From Neisseria sp. Marseille-Q5346 (GTDB taxonomy: Bacteria; Pseudomonadota; Gammaproteobacteria; Burkholderiales; Neisseriaceae), in assembly GCF_946902045.1 (NCBI RefSeq), contig NZ_OX336253.1:2108001-2172000 (forward strand): a stretch of 64,000 nt of DNA. The letters are read 5' to 3'. The notes beneath the pieces were generated by a model. The model was given only the letters and a program-made list of their open reading frames with translations. It searched no databases and was not told the origin of the DNA. The position numbers and the translations under genes are program-made. Below are positions 51,614-60,432 of the stretch, piece after piece. Each line of letters begins with the position of its first letter. Position 1 is the first letter of the stretch.

Positions 51614-53797
51614 TTATTGTGCTGCCGATTGAGGGGCGGCGGCTTGTTGTTGCTGCTGTTTGACGTTGGCTGCTTTGGCCTGTTCGTTTTGCATGAGTTT
51701 TTGCAATACCAGATCACGCGGGCCGTCCATCACGACTTTACCATTATCCATCACAATGATGCGGTTGACGATTTGCAGCACTTGCGGACGATGGGTCACC
51801 AAAAGCATGGTACGGTTGCGACCCCATTGGGCAATGGCATTGAGCGCCATTCGTTCGGTAGCTTGGTCCAGGCTGGTGGTCGGCTCGTCCAGCAAGACGA
51901 CTTTTGGGTTGCGCAAGGTCATACGCGCCAGGGCAATGATTTGTTTTTGACCGCCGGACAAGCCCAAGCCGTCTTCACCCAGAGGCATATCCAAACCGCG
52001 TGGATGGTTGCGGATGATTTTGTCGAGGCCGAAACGGTTGAGCGCAGTCAGTAAGTCTTGGTCGGTAGAGTAGCTGCCGGTACGCGCCAAGTCCATGTTT
52101 TCACGCAATGTGCCGAGGAACAGGCGTGGCGATTGGCTCAACAGCAGGACTTGATCGCGCAGGAAGTTGGGGTCAAGCTGGCGCATATCGACGCCGTCAA
52201 GGGTAACGTTGCCTTTTTCAGTGTCGTACAGACCGCTGGCCAGTTTGAGCATGGTACTTTTACCGCTGCCGATACGGCCCAAAATACCGACTTTTTCGCC
52301 CGGTTTGATGGTCAGGCGCAAATCTTCGACAGCGCTGTTGTTGTCGGCTTGATATTTGAACGATACGTTTTCAAAGGTAATGCTGCCTTGAACGTTGTCC
52401 AAAGTAATGTATTTGCGTTCCGGATTGCGCTCGATAGGGCGGGTAACGATGTCGTTTACGCCTTTGAGGGCAAGTTTGGCCTGTTGGAAGCGGGTGGCCA
52501 AACCAGCGATTTGTGCCAACGGCGCCAAGGCGCGGCCGGACAGAATCACGGAGGCAATCAATGCACCCATGGTGATGCGTTCCGCATGGTTGTCGGCATG
52601 AATCAGATAGGTACCGACGACAACCAAAAAGACGGTATTGAGCTGCTGCATGGCAACGGCAAAGTTGACCATGAAGTTGCTGGTGTCTTTGACTTTGATG
52701 GAAGAAGCGGAAGTTTTGGCGGTGTATTCGTCCCAGCGTTGTTGCGCCCAAGATGTGGCGTTGTTGGTTTTCAGGGTTTCGATGCCTTCGATGGCTTCAA
52801 CGGCAAGCCCGGAGCGTTGCGAACCTTCTTTCATCGATTCGTTGATATGGCGCGAGAGCGGGCGTTGTACGACAAAACCGACAATCACGACAATCGGAAT
52901 GATGGTCAGGGGAACGAGTGCCAGTTTGCCACCAACCATGGAAATCACGAAGATAAACAGCAACAGGAAAGGCAAGTCGACAATAGTCAACAAGCTGGCA
53001 CTGGTCATGAACTCGCGCACGGCTTCAAATTCGCGCAAATTACTGGCGTATGAACCGGAAGAAGCGGGACGGTCTGCCAGACGCAATGCCATCACGCGGC
53101 GGAACAGGGCGGAGCTGATGATCAAGTCGGCTTTTTTACCGGCAATATCGGTCAAGTGGCCGCGGATCATCTTGGCGGCAAACTCAAACAAAATCGCCAA
53201 GACCACGCCGATGCTCAATACCCACAAGGTTTCATAGGCTTGGTTGGGAATCACGCGGTCGTACACGTTCATCACATACAGGGAGCTGACGAGCGCAAGG
53301 AAGTTGATGATGATGGTGGCCAAGATGACTTGGTAGTAGTAGCTGCGGAAGCGCCAAATGACTTTCCAAAACCATGCTTTGGGCAAATGGTATTCAGGCA
53401 GCTCCGAGCGCATATCGGTCGCCATTTTGGGTTTGATAAACCAGCAGTAGCCTAAATACAGGCCGGAGAGCTGCTCGTGGCTGAGCTCCTGTTCCAAACC
53501 GTCAACCTGGCGGATATGGTATTTGCGCTCTTGGCCGGAGCCTTCGATTTTGGTGATGACCGCGGCCTCTTCGTTGTGCAGGATAATCATGACCGGCACG
53601 GCAAGCGAGGGGATGTCTTCTAGATTGCGTTTGGATAAGGTGTTTTCAAAGCCATGGCTGCGCAGGACTTCGACCAGTGAGTGATAGTTGACCTTGAGTT
53701 TTTTGTCGCGCACGACTTCGGCGGACAAAGCGGCTTCGGATACGGGCGCACCCAAAAGGCGGGTCACTAAAACGATATGTTCAATGATGGCTTTCAT
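51614..53797 (-). CDS. Type I secretion ABC transporter (LapB/LssB family)
   Basis: This 727-residue half-transporter has an N-terminal C39-like domain (residues 1-125) without the catalytic cysteine, so it docks rather than cleaves its substrate; five to six transmembrane helices (about 145-430); and an ATPase with Walker A GRIGSGKST (about 507), signature LSGGQKQ (about 615) and Walker B VVLLDEPTTSLD. The tail is Gln/Ala rich. LssB-type exporters secrete large RTX proteins and adhesins with C-terminal signals. No such substrate, and no LapG/LapD-like protease control pair, is present in the window. Confidence 0.94.
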   Translation of the reverse strand: MKAIIEHIVLVTRLLGAPVSEAALSAEVVRDKKLKVNYHSLVEVLRSHGFENTLSKRNLEDIPSLAVPVMIILHNEEAAVITKIEGSGQERKYHIRQVDGLEQELSHEQLSGLYLGYCWFIKPKMATDMRSELPEYHLPKAWFWKVIWRFRSYYYQVILATIIINFLALVSSLYVMNVYDRVIPNQAYETLWVLSIGVVLAILFEFAAKMIRGHLTDIAGKKADLIISSALFRRVMALRLADRPASSGSYASNLREFEAVREFMTSASLLTIVDLPFLLLFIFVISMVGGKLALVPLTIIPIVVIVGFVVQRPLSRHINESMKEGSQRSGLAVEAIEGIETLKTNNATSWAQQRWDEYTAKTSASSIKVKDTSNFMVNFAVAMQQLNTVFLVVVGTYLIHADNHAERITMGALIASVILSGRALAPLAQIAGLATRFQQAKLALKGVNDIVTRPIERNPERKYITLDNVQGSITFENVSFKYQADNNSAVEDLRLTIKPGEKVGILGRIGSGKSTMLKLASGLYDTEKGNVTLDGVDMRQLDPNFLRDQVLLLSQSPRLFLGTLRENMDLARTGSYSTDQDLLTALNRFGLDKIIRNHPRGLDMPLGEDGLGLSGGQKQIIALARMTLRNPKVVLLDEPTTSLDQATERMALNAIAQWGRNRTMLLVTHRPQVLQIVNRIIVMDNGKVVMDGPRDLVLQKLMQNEQAKAANVKQQQQQAAAPQSAAQ

Positions 53798-53840
53798 ATT
53801 TTTTCGCGTAATGTTTTTGGTTTAACCGGCGGATATGGCT

Positions 53841-55109
53841 TTATTTTTGTGCCAAACCGACCCAAGCGGAGATTTTGGCCTGGGTATTTAAATAGTCGAG
53901 CGCCGCATCGCGGAAATCGTTGCGGGCGGCAACGTAATCCTGTTCGATGGAGGATAACTCGCTGTATGCGCTCAAAACGTCGGTCAGCGTACGTCGGGCG
54001 ATTTTAAATTGCAATTCATACACTTTGATGACTTCTTTTTGGGCGGCGATGTGTTGCGCCGTCAGCGCGGTACGCTGTTCGCTTTCCTGCATATCTATGG
54101 CCGATGTTTGAACGCGTTCGTTCATGTCGCGCAGGATTTGTTCGGACTTGGCTTCTGCGGCAATCAATGATTTGGCATTGCGCTCTACATTGTGCCGGGC
54201 GGCAATATCCAACACATTCCATGCAACGTTTAAATAAAGCTGTCTGGTGTTGCGCGTCGCACTGCCTTCCAAGTTGAGGGCAGGCAGGCGTTCGGCTTTG
54301 GAAGCGTCCAAATCGGCACGGACGCTGTCGCGCTCGGCCAATTGCGCCTGATAGGACGGATTATTGTTGCGGTTGGGGTTGTTGAAGCGTTCAGTGATGG
54401 ATTTCGCCGTATCGTTTTTAAACGGATCTTCCAAGTCGTTGGCAGTCAGCTGGCGCGAGGTATAGCGGGACAGGCGGCTCAGTGCCAAATCCATGGTGCG
54501 GCGTTGTTGGGCAATGATGTTTGCCACTTGCAGTTGGCGCGCGCGCGCTTCAATCAGTTCGGAACGGCGGCCGGCATCATATTTGACGATGGTGTCCAAG
54601 TCTTTTAAGAGATTGTTGTGGCGCGCTAAAGTCTGCTCGTTGAGGATCAGGGTTTCTTTTGCACGCAATGCGCTCAGGTAGAGGCGGCCGATATCGCTGC
54701 CGAGCTGCTCTTGGCTTTCGGTGTATTTGTGTTGATAGTATTCTTCGCGGCTGCGGTCGCGGCGGACGGCGGCTTCAATCGCACCCCATGAGTAGATGTT
54801 CACGCTGCCGCGCACGCCGATACCGTCATCCATGTCGTTGCTGTTGTATTTATTGTGTTGCGCCAGCACTTTCGTGCCGGTCAGGGTAACGACAGGATAA
54901 TGGCGCGCACGCGTGGCTTTGGTCGTGCTTTGCGCTGCTTCTTGAGTGGCTTTGGCTTCACGCACAATCGGGTCGCTGATTAAAGCGTCCCTGAGGATGT
55001 CTTGCAGGCTGTATGCAGAGGCCGTCTGAAACGGCAGCAGACAGCAGGCGACGGCAACGGCCGATGACAATAAACGGGGCTTTGTGGGTGAAGAATAAAT
55101 ATGCGACAT
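53841..55109 (-). CDS. TolC-family outer membrane channel of type I secretion
   Basis: The 422-residue precursor has a signal peptide (SSAVAVACCLLPFQTASA) and the duplicated TolC fold: two helical hairpins and strands, with SLQDILRDALISDPIVREAKA at the start and LPALNLEGSATRNTRQLYLNVAWNVLD in the second half. It forms the trimeric outer membrane tunnel. It is the first gene of the minus-strand set TolC-like, ABC, adaptor, with a 43-base gap to the ABC gene. The internal signal region contains a DUS (near 55019). Gram-negatives often keep TolC elsewhere, so this dedicated channel marks a self-contained exporter. Confidence 0.92.
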   Translation of the reverse strand: MSHIYSSPTKPRLLSSAVAVACCLLPFQTASAYSLQDILRDALISDPIVREAKATQEAAQSTTKATRARHYPVVTLTGTKVLAQHNKYNSNDMDDGIGVRGSVNIYSWGAIEAAVRRDRSREEYYQHKYTESQEQLGSDIGRLYLSALRAKETLILNEQTLARHNNLLKDLDTIVKYDAGRRSELIEARARQLQVANIIAQQRRTMDLALSRLSRYTSRQLTANDLEDPFKNDTAKSITERFNNPNRNNNPSYQAQLAERDSVRADLDASKAERLPALNLEGSATRNTRQLYLNVAWNVLDIAARHNVERNAKSLIAAEAKSEQILRDMNERVQTSAIDMQESEQRTALTAQHIAAQKEVIKVYELQFKIARRTLTDVLSAYSELSSIEQDYVAARNDFRDAALDYLNTQAKISAWVGLAQK

Positions 55110-55331
55110 GATTTTTAACCAAATGATTTATATATTATCGTTGTCCGTATCGGGTATCGCCTGAGGCATGGCCGGGCGAATTTTGAACGAGAACACATAC
55201 ATTTACAAAGCATAAAGCATTTTTTCCAGCTTTTCACAATATTCTGATGAAAGGTCGAGATACAGGCCTTAAAGTATATTATTGCAGAGCGCGACTATCG
55301 TATCTAATAATTTTAATGTAAAAAATCTATC

Positions 55332-55369
55332 AAAAAGGCCGTCTGAAAGGATTTCAGACGGCCTTTTTT
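55332..55369. terminator. DUS terminator after the RsmB-type gene
   Basis: AAAAAGGCCGTCTGAAA and TTTCAGACGGCCTTTTTT form a stem with a 4-base loop and strong U-tracts on both strands, placed after the minus-strand methyltransferase gene. Confidence 0.88.
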
Positions 55370-55374
55370 CAACC

Positions 55375-56634
55375 TTAATCCTTACGTTGCAATACAGCGG
55401 CAAAGAAGCCGTCGGTTTGGTGTTCTCCGGAGTTGAGGCGCAGGTATTTCCCGGTATCCAAATCGACCTTCAGGCTTTGCAGAAGTTCGGCGCAGTTGAC
55501 GAGTTCAAATTCGGGATGTTCGGACAGGAAACGTTCGACTTGCAGTTCGTTTTCTTCCGGCAACACGCTGCAGGTGGCGTACACCAAGCGGCCTTGCGGT
55601 TTCACCAGTTTGGAGGCGGCATCGAGGATGCTGTGTTGCTGTTCCAAAAGGTTGGCCACGATCTCGGCGGATTGGCGGTATTTGAGGTCGGGATTGCGGC
55701 GTAAAGTACCCAAACCGGAGCAGGGCGCGTCCACCAATACGCGGTCGGCTTTGCCTGCCAGTCGGGCGATACGGGTATCGTGTTCGCTGCTGATGCGTTC
55801 GGGGTGGATGTTGGTCAGTCCGGCGCGGGTCATGCGCGGTTTGAGGTTGGCAAGGCGTTTTTCGGCGATGTCAAAGGCGTAGATTCTGCCTTTGTTGGCC
55901 ATTTGCGCGCCGACAGCCAAGGTTTTACCGCCGGCGCCGGCACAGAAATCGACAATGATTTCACCGCGTTTTGCGCCCAGCAATAAGGCAAGCAGCTGGC
56001 TGCCTTCGTCTTGGACTTCCAGTGTACCGTCCAAAAACAGTTCGTGTTTGTTAAGCGCGATTTTGTTTTTCAGGCGGATGCCCCAAGGCGAATAAGGCGT
56101 TGCCTCTGCATCGGCACTTTCAGCCTGCAACAATGGCAATACTTTATCTCGTTTGCCTTTCAAGGTATTGACGCGGATGTCGAGCGGGGCAGGTTGGTTG
56201 ATGCTGCGGCCGAAAGCGAGGATTTCTTCTTCGCTCCAATGCTGTTGCAGTTGTTCCACCAGCCATTGCGGCAATTCTGCGGCGGTATTCAGGCCGTCTG
56301 AAAACTCGGTTTTACGGGCTTTCAAATTGCCGAGGAACGCTGTTTCTTCTTCATCAAGCAGGTCTTTGATTTGGCTGATATTGGTGCTTCTGCCGAGAAC
56401 CAGTGCGGCGAGAGCGGCTTTGCGCGGCTGCGCGTGCGGACGGCGCAGGGCGGTGCTGATTTTTTGATAGTGGCGCAGCGCGGCAAAGGCAGTTTCGGCG
56501 ATTTCGTGGCGGTCTTGGCGGCCGAGTTTTTTGTGTTCGCGGAAATAGGCGGAGAGGACGGCATCGGAAGGCTGTTTGAAAGTCAGCATTTCAGCCAAAA
56601 CTTTGGCGGTGTGGTCGAGTTGTGCGGCGTTCAT
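55375..56634 (-). CDS. RsmB/NOP2-type RNA (cytosine-C5) methyltransferase
   Basis: This 419-residue SAM-dependent enzyme has an N-terminal NusB-like helical domain (residues about 5-125) and a NOL1/NOP2/Sun catalytic domain: SAM motif VDFCAGAGGKTLAV, then RVLVDAPCSGLGTLRRNPD with the release cysteine and LVYATCSVLPEENE with the catalytic cysteine. It probably makes m5C in rRNA or tRNA. The fold is like RsmB (m5C967 of 16S rRNA), but the sequence is divergent, so the target base is not assigned. Confidence 0.88.
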   Translation of the reverse strand: MNAAQLDHTAKVLAEMLTFKQPSDAVLSAYFREHKKLGRQDRHEIAETAFAALRHYQKISTALRRPHAQPRKAALAALVLGRSTNISQIKDLLDEEETAFLGNLKARKTEFSDGLNTAAELPQWLVEQLQQHWSEEEILAFGRSINQPAPLDIRVNTLKGKRDKVLPLLQAESADAEATPYSPWGIRLKNKIALNKHELFLDGTLEVQDEGSQLLALLLGAKRGEIIVDFCAGAGGKTLAVGAQMANKGRIYAFDIAEKRLANLKPRMTRAGLTNIHPERISSEHDTRIARLAGKADRVLVDAPCSGLGTLRRNPDLKYRQSAEIVANLLEQQHSILDAASKLVKPQGRLVYATCSVLPEENELQVERFLSEHPEFELVNCAELLQSLKVDLDTGKYLRLNSGEHQTDGFFAAVLQRKD

Positions 56635-56670
56635 GATGTAATGGGTTTCTCTTAAAGTTAGTAAATGGTT

Positions 56671-57540
56671 TCAGACGGCCTTCATGATGCGTTCGATTTC
56701 GTGCCAAAAGCCGTCCGGCCGTAATTCCAAAACGGCAATCAAGCCTTGGTCGATACAGCGGATTTCGGTTTCGTTCAATGTTTCGGTTTTGGCGACACGC
56801 GCAGGCGCGAGATAGGCCATGCGGTCGAGCAGGTGATAGCGAGCTTCTTGGCGTTCAAACCCGTATTCCGCCCAATCTTGAATATAGACGCCGCGCCAGC
56901 CGTATGGGTTAAGTGGCGGCTCAAAAGCATGGAAACCTTGTGGAAAAAATCCGATGCCGCGCACGATGGAAGCAGGAAGTGGATTTTCCGGCAGGGCTTG
57001 TGCGGCTAAAGTTGCTTTGCCTTGCGGCGTATGCAGCAGCTGGGATTGCTGCACCAGTTTGGCGGCTTTGTCCGTCAGCGTGTCTTTAGGATTGAGGCCG
57101 CGCAGGTTTTGCACTTGGTCTCCGCCGTAGTATTTACACGCCAGCTCGATATGGTAGGGCTGTTGGTTGAGGGAAACGACAAAATCCGCGGCGCCTAAAG
57201 TTTGGCCGTCTGAAAAAACGGGCAGGTTGTATGCGTGCAGCTTAGCATGTGGGGCGTTGGCAAACCAAAAAGCCAGCAGCTCTTCGGCATAAATGCCGAG
57301 ACGGTGGCCGAACGGGGCGCGTTGGGCGAGGTAATCCTTCAGCGGAGCAGGATCGGCGTCCAATGCTAAAAGATAGCGGAAACCGCGGTCCCCCAATAAT
57401 TCGCGCACGCTCAATTCGCAACCGCTTTTCCACAAAGGCGGCGCAGTCAGCAGCGAGGCAAGGTCGCGGACGGGTTGGCTGGTGAGTTTCCACCATAATG
57501 CGTCTAGGGCGTAATTCATGCTTATCCGAATATCAGTCAT
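56671..57540 (-). CDS. DUF1853 family protein
   Basis: This 289-residue cytosolic protein belongs to the uncharacterised DUF1853 family. Visible blocks are PVRDLASLLTAPPLW, GHRLGIYAEELLAFWF, ADFVVSLNQQPYHIELACKYYGG and NPYGWRGVYI. The pattern Asp, then a strand with Glu and Lys (DFVV...HIELACKYY) resembles a PD-(D/E)xK nuclease core (D-x-E-x-K-like), which is an inference only. The ATG at 57540 lies inside an AT-type uptake sequence. Function is unknown. Confidence 0.8.
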   Translation of the reverse strand: MTDIRISMNYALDALWWKLTSQPVRDLASLLTAPPLWKSGCELSVRELLGDRGFRYLLALDADPAPLKDYLAQRAPFGHRLGIYAEELLAFWFANAPHAKLHAYNLPVFSDGQTLGAADFVVSLNQQPYHIELACKYYGGDQVQNLRGLNPKDTLTDKAAKLVQQSQLLHTPQGKATLAAQALPENPLPASIVRGIGFFPQGFHAFEPPLNPYGWRGVYIQDWAEYGFERQEARYHLLDRMAYLAPARVAKTETLNETEIRCIDQGLIAVLELRPDGFWHEIERIMKAV

Positions 57541-57577
57541 GCCGTCTGAAAAGCTGGAAATGTTTTCAGACGGCCTT
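57539..57577. terminator. DUS pair with mixed dialect (AT-DUS and AG-DUS)
   Basis: ATGCCGTCTGAAAA (57539-57552) pairs with TTTTCAGACGGCCTT. The first arm is an exact AT-type uptake sequence and contributes the start codon region of the DUF1853 gene. It terminates trmJ (minus). Confidence 0.65.
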
Positions 57578-57579
57578 AA

Positions 57580-58395
57580 TCAGTCTTTTTTATGGATACG
57601 GTGGCTGACGGTATTGAAAAAACCGCGCAGGATGTCGATGTCTTCGGTTTGCGTGTTGGCGCGGCCGAACAGGCTCTGCATGCGGCGCATCAGGCGCTCG
57701 CCGTTGCGGCGGTTGAAAAAGCCGATGTCGTTCATCACGCTTTCCATGTGGGCGACCATGCCTTTGATTTGCTCATGGGTCGCGGCGTGGTCTTCCTGTT
57801 GCAGATGAGTCATGGGCGAATCGGTTTGGCTGAAGATTTCGTAGCATACGACCTGAACGGCTTGGGCGAGGTTGAGCGAGAAATAGTCGGGGTTGCCGTT
57901 GATGGTCATCAGTCGGTTGCAGGCTTGGACTTCTTCGATGCTCAAACCGAACGTTTCGTTGCCGAAGACCAGCGCCACTTTCTCGCCTCGGTTGGCGGCC
58001 TGCAGTAATTCGGGTACCAACTCGCGCGGCGTTTGCAGCGGCGCAGTAATTTCGCGGCGGCGGCTGGTCAGGGCGCAGGCGATGGTGGTGTCGGCAAGGG
58101 CTTCGTCCAAAGAAGCGGCAATGGTGGCATTTTCCAAAACGTCTGCCGCGCCGGAAGCGAGGATGAAACTTTCCTCCGGTAATTTAAACGATTGCGGACG
58201 CTCCGGGTCGAACACGGGCGGATTTTCCGTCATCGGTGTTGCCATCAGATTGGGGGCGACGATGGTCAATTTGTGCAGGCCCATTGTTTTCATGGCGCGC
58301 GCGGCGGAGCCGATATTGGAAGGATGGCTGGTGCGCGTGAGGATGATGCGGATGTTGTCCAGATAAGCGGGCAGGGCGGGTTTTTCGGAAGTCAT
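57580..58395 (-). CDS. trmJ: tRNA (cytidine/uridine-2'-O-)-methyltransferase TrmJ
   Basis: This SPOUT-class enzyme of 271 residues 2'-O-methylates position 32 of several tRNAs. The knot motifs are RIILTRTSHPSNIGSAARAMKTMGL at the N-terminus, VALVFGNETFGLSIEEV, and NPDYFSLNLAQAVQVVCYEIF at the knot itself; a C-terminal helical extension follows. The ATG at 58395 gives the standard N-terminus; the frame extends to 58494 but the added 33 residues have no homology. It is transcribed divergently from suhB. Confidence 0.93.
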   Translation of the reverse strand: MTSEKPALPAYLDNIRIILTRTSHPSNIGSAARAMKTMGLHKLTIVAPNLMATPMTENPPVFDPERPQSFKLPEESFILASGAADVLENATIAASLDEALADTTIACALTSRRREITAPLQTPRELVPELLQAANRGEKVALVFGNETFGLSIEEVQACNRLMTINGNPDYFSLNLAQAVQVVCYEIFSQTDSPMTHLQQEDHAATHEQIKGMVAHMESVMNDIGFFNRRNGERLMRRMQSLFGRANTQTEDIDILRGFFNTVSHRIHKKD

Positions 58396-58425
58396 GTTTT
58401 GTTTTCTGTTTGTACGGGAATCAGG

Positions 58426-58431
58426 TATAAT
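58426..58431 (+). promoter_or_regulatory. Candidate suhB promoter -10
   Basis: A perfect TATAAT lies 140 bases before suhB with a weak TTCTGT 16 bases upstream. A single DUS follows in the leader. Confidence 0.4.
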
Positions 58432-58570
58432 GCGCCATCTTTTTGTTTTCAGACGGCCTTTTCCCATGCTGTCTGAAATGTTCTTTAACAGCATCGGAAA
58501 CGATTAACAGCCTCTTGTGTGCCTTGTTCGGCGCATTAGGGCGTATTTTACCTGAATTAGGAAGAAAACC

Positions 58571-59356
58571 ATGAATCCGTTTTTAAATACCGCTTTCAAA
58601 GCCGCCCGTAAAGCAGGGCAAATGATGATTCGCGCCGCCGGCAATCTGGATGCCGTCAAAGTAGACAGCAAAGCATTCAACGACTTCGTTTCCGATGTTG
58701 ACCGCAGCTCCGAGATGATTTTGGTGGAAGCGCTTAAAGAAGCTTATCCTCACCACAAAATCACTTGCGAAGAAGGCGGCTCCCACGGTAAAGCCACCGC
58801 CGAGTACGAATGGATTATCGACCCGCTCGACGGCACAACCAACTTTCTCCACGGCCATCCACAATACGCCATCTCTATGGCACTCCTGCACAAAGGCGTG
58901 TTGCAAGAAGCTTTGGTGTATGCACCTGAGCGCAACGACGTATACATGGCCTCCCGCGGCAAAGGCGCGTTGCTCAACGACCGCCGCATTCGCGTTTCCA
59001 ACCGCATCGAATTGAACCGCTGCCTGATCGGTACCGGCTTCCCTGTTGTCGATCAAAGCATGATGGACAAGTATCTGGCGATTTTGAAAGATTTCTTGGC
59101 AAAAACCGCCGGCGGCCGTCGTGAAGGCGCGGCTTCTTTGGATTTGTGTGCCGTTGCGGCCGGCCGTTTGGACGGTTTCTTTGAGTTTAACCTCAAACCT
59201 TGGGATATTGCCGCCGGTGCATTGATTGTCCAAGAAGCAGGCGGCATCGTTACCGATATGTCCGGTGATGAAGGCTGGTTGGAAAGCGGCGACATCGTTG
59301 CGGCCAATCCTAAAGTATTGGCGCAAATGCTGAAAATTATTTCTGATCATCAATAA
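58571..59356 (+). CDS. suhB: Inositol monophosphatase family protein SuhB
   Basis: This 261-residue Mg2+-dependent phosphatase has the family signatures IIDPLDGTTNFLHGHP (metal ligands Asp, Asp, Thr) and KPWDIAAGALIVQEAGG. E. coli SuhB also binds RNA polymerase in the rRNA antitermination complex, so a role in rRNA synthesis and maturation is likely here as well. AGGAAG precedes the ATG. The gene is monocistronic and ends at a DUS terminator. Confidence 0.95.
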   Translation: MNPFLNTAFKAARKAGQMMIRAAGNLDAVKVDSKAFNDFVSDVDRSSEMILVEALKEAYPHHKITCEEGGSHGKATAEYEWIIDPLDGTTNFLHGHPQYAISMALLHKGVLQEALVYAPERNDVYMASRGKGALLNDRRIRVSNRIELNRCLIGTGFPVVDQSMMDKYLAILKDFLAKTAGGRREGAASLDLCAVAAGRLDGFFEFNLKPWDIAAGALIVQEAGGIVTDMSGDEGWLESGDIVAANPKVLAQMLKIISDHQ

Positions 59357-59413
59357 GCGTTTGTAGGGAACGGTCTGTATTTATCGTGGCAGGCCATGTT
59401 CTCAACAATCGGT

Positions 59414-59457
59414 AAAAGGCCGTCTGAAACCTGAAATCGGGTTTCAGACGGCCTTTT
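59414..59457. terminator. DUS terminator after suhB
   Basis: AAAAGGCCGTCTGAAAC pairs with GTTTCAGACGGCCTTTT across a 10-base loop, with a T-run. Confidence 0.8.
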
Positions 59458-59619
59458 GTTTTGTTGTTAACGGATTCGGATAAGAGCTGAAAATACGGCT
59501 TTTAAAGGAAGCATTTTTAATTTTGTCTGTATTTTCTATTGCTTCGCAGTTATGATGTGGATTAGCTTGGCTGAAATAATGCCGCGTGCAATCATAAAAA
59601 TAGAAAGCAGAGGAGAATA

Positions 59620-60423
59620 ATGAAACGAGATTTTGAAGCAGTAAAACGCATTGTCATTAAGATTGGAACCAGCTCTTTGGTGTTGCCAAACGGCAAAATC
59701 AATTTGGCGAAAATCGACCAACTGGCCTTTGTCATTTCCAGCTTGGTCAGTAAGGGCAAAGAAATTGTGCTGGTGTCTTCCGGCGCGATGGGCTTCGGGC
59801 TGAATGTCCTTAACATGGAAAAACGTCCGGCGGAAATGGCGCAGCAGCAGGCTGTTTCCAGCGTCGGCCAAGTGGCCATGATGAGCCTTTATTCGCAGAT
59901 TTTTTCCCATTATCGGATGACGGTATCGCAAATCCTGCTGACGCGTGATGTGGTTGAATATCCGGAAAGTTTGGCAAACGTTACCAATGCTTTTGAATCC
60001 CTGCTTTCCATCGGCGTCATCCCTATTGTCAATGAGAACGACGCGGTCAGCGTGGACGAGATGGACCATGCGACCAAGTTTGGCGACAACGACCGTTTGT
60101 CGGCAGTCGTGGCGAAAATCGTTAAAGCAGATTTGCTGATTATGTTGTCTGATATCGACGGTTTATTTGATAAAAATCCGGCCGTTCACGTCGATGCCAA
60201 GCTGCGCAGCCATGTTGCCGATATTACCGAAGAAATTATTGCTTCTGCCGGCGGCTCGGGCAGTAAGTTTGGTACGGGCGGCATGCTCAGTAAGATTAAG
60301 AGCGCGCAGATGATGTTTGAACATCATGGGCAGATGGTGTTGATGAACAGCGCCAATCCGCGCGATATTCTTCAGGTTTTAGATGGCGCGCCTATCGGAA
60401 CGTGGTTTGCACAAGAGAAATAG
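59620..60423 (+). CDS. proB: Glutamate 5-kinase, short form without PUA domain
   Basis: ProB phosphorylates glutamate in the first step of proline synthesis. The 267-residue protein consists only of the amino acid kinase domain: [43 protein letters not shown] and [12 protein letters not shown]. Most proteobacterial ProB proteins, including those I recall from Neisseria, are about 370 residues with a C-terminal PUA domain. The length and many segments match streptococcal ProB as I remember it. GAGGAG lies about 6 bases before the ATG. proA follows after 9 bases. Confidence 0.95.
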   Translation: MKRDFEAVKRIVIKIGTSSLVLPNGKINLAKIDQLAFVISSLVSKGKEIVLVSSGAMGFGLNVLNMEKRPAEMAQQQAVSSVGQVAMMSLYSQIFSHYRMTVSQILLTRDVVEYPESLANVTNAFESLLSIGVIPIVNENDAVSVDEMDHATKFGDNDRLSAVVAKIVKADLLIMLSDIDGLFDKNPAVHVDAKLRSHVADITEEIIASAGGSGSKFGTGGMLSKIKSAQMMFEHHGQMVLMNSANPRDILQVLDGAPIGTWFAQEK

Positions 60424-60432
60424 GGAGGTTTG

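Noticed and set aside
52058..53053. 331-codon open frame opposite the type I ABC exporter
   Set aside because: Shadow of the exporter gene; low-complexity translation rich in Gly, Phe and Gln.
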